The position numbers were made by a program, and so were the translations under genes. The notes beneath the pieces were generated by a model, which saw nothing but the letters and a program-made list of their open reading frames with translations, was not told the origin of the DNA and did no database searches. Below, piece by piece: positions 32,634-34,332 of a stretch of DNA of 34,332 nucleotides. The first letter of the stretch is position 1. The number at the start of each line of letters is the position of its first letter. This DNA is from Leyella stercorea (GTDB taxonomy: Bacteria > Bacteroidota > Bacteroidia > Bacteroidales > Bacteroidaceae): the NCBI RefSeq assembly GCF_021531655.1, contig NZ_JADYUF010000038.1, positions 1-34,332 on the forward strand. Direction: 5' to 3'.

Positions 32634-32641
32634 TACCTTTG
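32634..32641 (+). promoter_or_regulatory. Predicted -7 element for the 32672 gene
   Basis: TACCTTTG lies 30 bases before the ATG. TTAG at 32610-32613 with spacing 20 is the best -33 candidate. Confidence 0.55.
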
Positions 32642-32671
32642 CAAGCCAAAAATTATTCAGAATAATCAATA

Positions 32672-34225
32672 ATGAGACGTATTACAATTCTACTTATTGC
32701 AATATGCTGCAATATTGCACTTTATGCACAAACAAGCCGACGCACCATAGAACGATTTGCAACAGAAGCGGTAAAACAACGCACCCTAACAGGTCGCACC
32801 CCAACAATAGATATTCTCGACTCACTTGCCAACAATGCAGAGATAAGCGTTGAAATGCTTAGCCGAATGGGCGAACCCGACGATGCCCGTCAGTACAGAG
32901 CGTGTCTGCAAACCATAGACGCTATCGTTGACTACACGTTGAGCAGCTCAGGCAAAAAATACACAGACGTATTGCGTAGCGGATTGAAGAAAGCTCTCGA
33001 CCGCAGCTATGACACCGACGTTCAGCAGCATATGATGCAACTGCTCGCCAAATGTGCCAAGCCTGCCGATGCGGGCCATATAGCAATGTATCTGGAAGTT
33101 CCAGAACTGTCAACAACAGCTTACGATATTCTCCTGTCTATGAACGGCATTGACGACCGAATTGCAGAAGCTGCCGCTGGACAGCCGGGAATAAAGACCA
33201 AGGTGAAGGAAATTCTTGACATTCATTCAGGACGCAAAAAGGCAGCCCAACCTATAGCTACTGTAAAACCTAAGCCAGCTGCCATCCCTTTCTGGCCGAC
33301 AAGCCTTAATCGCGAAATAACCGAAATGAGCAAGATGCCACAGGACAAGGCAGACATGATAATAATAAACAATGCTCCCGAAAAGGCGGTACAGCTACTG
33401 GCAGACATGGCAAAGCAAAAGCCTGCCGCCGAACGCGAAGCTGTTGTGGCAAAAATGCTGATGACAACCGAACGCGCCACGCTTACTCCCGAACAACGCT
33501 ACTTGATTCTTCGCGAAGCCGACGCCTTGACTACCAATGATAATCTGCGTCGCAAGATCATCATCGAAATGGGCTACACTCACTCTATTCAGGCCCTTAC
33601 ATATATGCGCAAGTATTATGGCAATGCCAACCTTGACGACGCTATGGCTCTTGCCTCAACCGAGATAATCAGTTCACACCCCGAAGCCAACGCAGGAAAA
33701 TACGCCTACGCCCTACTCTATGCTGCCAAGCAGTCGTTCATACGCCACTACGACGAGGAAGGCGTTGACACTTATATAGACCAAGTGCTTGCTGCCATCG
33801 ACAACTGGCACGCCGAAGGTGGCTACAACCAAAGCCATACCGAGGAGACAAGAATGGAGAAACGCGGATTCTGGATTATCCACGACGAGCTTGCCAACTT
33901 CGACATTGCATTCGACTGGCTCACCGAAGGCGACCTTACCCTAAGCCTGCGCTCTGTACCTGCGCTCATATTCAACCGCCAGCATGGAGCAAGACTGTAC
34001 GGAAACGACGTATGGCATAAGTTTGCAAGCAACGACAAATGGTGTACTGCAAACATCAGCGTACAGGCAGACAACATTACGGTTTCGGTAAACGGACAGA
34101 AAGTTATAGACAATGCTCGTTTGCCTAAAGCCGATACAGAGGCAAACAACAAAGCAGGATTCGTAAAGTTCCTTGCCGACGATAACGGAGCTGTAATAAG
34201 ACAATACAGCTTCCTTAAGAAATAA
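32672..34225 (+). CDS. Secreted hypothetical protein with helical repeats and a beta-rich C-terminal domain
   Basis: The 517-residue protein has a Sec signal peptide (MRRITILLIAICCNIALYA, cleavage near AQ at 20). Residues about 20-195 and 240-390 look like HEAT-type helical repeats (for example MLSRMGEPDDARQYRACLQTIDAIV and MPQDKADMIIINNAPEKAVQLLADMAK). A Lys/Pro-rich linker (KPKPAAIPFWP) divides them at about 200. The last 130 residues read like a beta-sandwich of the LamG/DUF1080 sort: FDIAFDWLTEGDLTLSLRS, then WCTANISVQADNITVSVNGQKVID. That resemblance is by eye only. Likely periplasmic or surface; function unknown. Single gene with its own promoter, divergent from the SPFH/NfeD unit. Confidence 0.78.
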   Translation: MRRITILLIAICCNIALYAQTSRRTIERFATEAVKQRTLTGRTPTIDILDSLANNAEISVEMLSRMGEPDDARQYRACLQTIDAIVDYTLSSSGKKYTDVLRSGLKKALDRSYDTDVQQHMMQLLAKCAKPADAGHIAMYLEVPELSTTAYDILLSMNGIDDRIAEAAAGQPGIKTKVKEILDIHSGRKKAAQPIATVKPKPAAIPFWPTSLNREITEMSKMPQDKADMIIINNAPEKAVQLLADMAKQKPAAEREAVVAKMLMTTERATLTPEQRYLILREADALTTNDNLRRKIIIEMGYTHSIQALTYMRKYYGNANLDDAMALASTEIISSHPEANAGKYAYALLYAAKQSFIRHYDEEGVDTYIDQVLAAIDNWHAEGGYNQSHTEETRMEKRGFWIIHDELANFDIAFDWLTEGDLTLSLRSVPALIFNRQHGARLYGNDVWHKFASNDKWCTANISVQADNITVSVNGQKVIDNARLPKADTEANNKAGFVKFLADDNGAVIRQYSFLKK

Positions 34226-34261
34226 AAGGAGCCACGATTGTAAATGGCCATACATTCATGA

Positions 34262-34332
34262 GGGTGTGTCAAAAGTCAAACAAAACGGGCTGAAAGCCCC
34301 AAAAGCACATAGCCCAAGGCAGCGCCTTGGGT
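34262..34332. repeat. Edge of a hairpin-rich repeat or IS-like end, cut by the window
   Basis: The sequence starts GGGTGTGTCAAAA, which looks like the terminal repeat of some IS elements. Two perfect hairpins follow: GGGCT-GAA-AGCCC (34287-34299) and CCCAAGGC-AGC-GCCTTGGG (34313-34331). I have seen similar hairpin strings in Bacteroidales intergenic DNA, from memory only. The other end is outside the window. Confidence 0.5.

Overview
The window looks like a chromosomal segment of a Prevotella-like member of the Bacteroidales. This rests on gene content (a Bacteroidota-type aromatic amino acid operon, BoGH3-like glycosidase remnant, SPFH/NfeD pair, desulfoferrodoxin) and on promoters of the Bacteroidota type (TTTG about 19-20 bases before TAnnTTTG). 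I see no rRNA, tRNA or CRISPR array.

Left part (about 1-8.2 kb, mostly minus strand): ilvD, then a phenylalanine/tyrosine operon read right to left as pheA, aminotransferase, DAHP synthase-chorismate mutase and tyrA. Upstream of pheA is a complete attenuator that an ORF caller would miss: a promoter, a 27-codon leader peptide packed with Phe and Tyr, a 10-base antiterminator arm and a strong terminator with a U7 tail. All three gaps inside this operon are filled with foldback repeats. A TPR protein follows.

Middle part (about 8.2-24 kb): an accessory, defence-like block. After an outer membrane beta-barrel protein come mod, an AAA ATPase, an HNH nuclease and res in one tight plus-strand operon. 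This is a Type III restriction-modification system with a Septu-like (PtuA/PtuB-like) pair nested between its two subunits. Next are an Rpn/PD-(D/E)XK protein, a stretch of 22-base tandem repeats and hairpins, a copper P-type ATPase that appears to lack its nucleotide-binding domain, and a 1407-residue protein that joins a RecB-like nuclease, an SF1 helicase and a C-terminal SAM methyltransferase. That fusion is the strongest candidate for an undescribed system.

Right part (about 24-34.3 kb): a MATE transporter, a SIMPL protein, a UDP-GlcNAc 2-epimerase homologue that lacks catalytic residues, desulfoferrodoxin, the 3' remnant of a family 3 glycoside hydrolase cut by a frameshifted IS982-family element, a four-gene operon ending in NfeD and SPFH proteins, and a secreted helical-repeat protein. 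The window ends inside another repeat or IS-like end.

A GC-rich REP-like element occurs seven times. Five copies start 0-8 bases after the stop codon of a minus-strand gene, and its sequence can form either a hairpin or a G-quadruplex.
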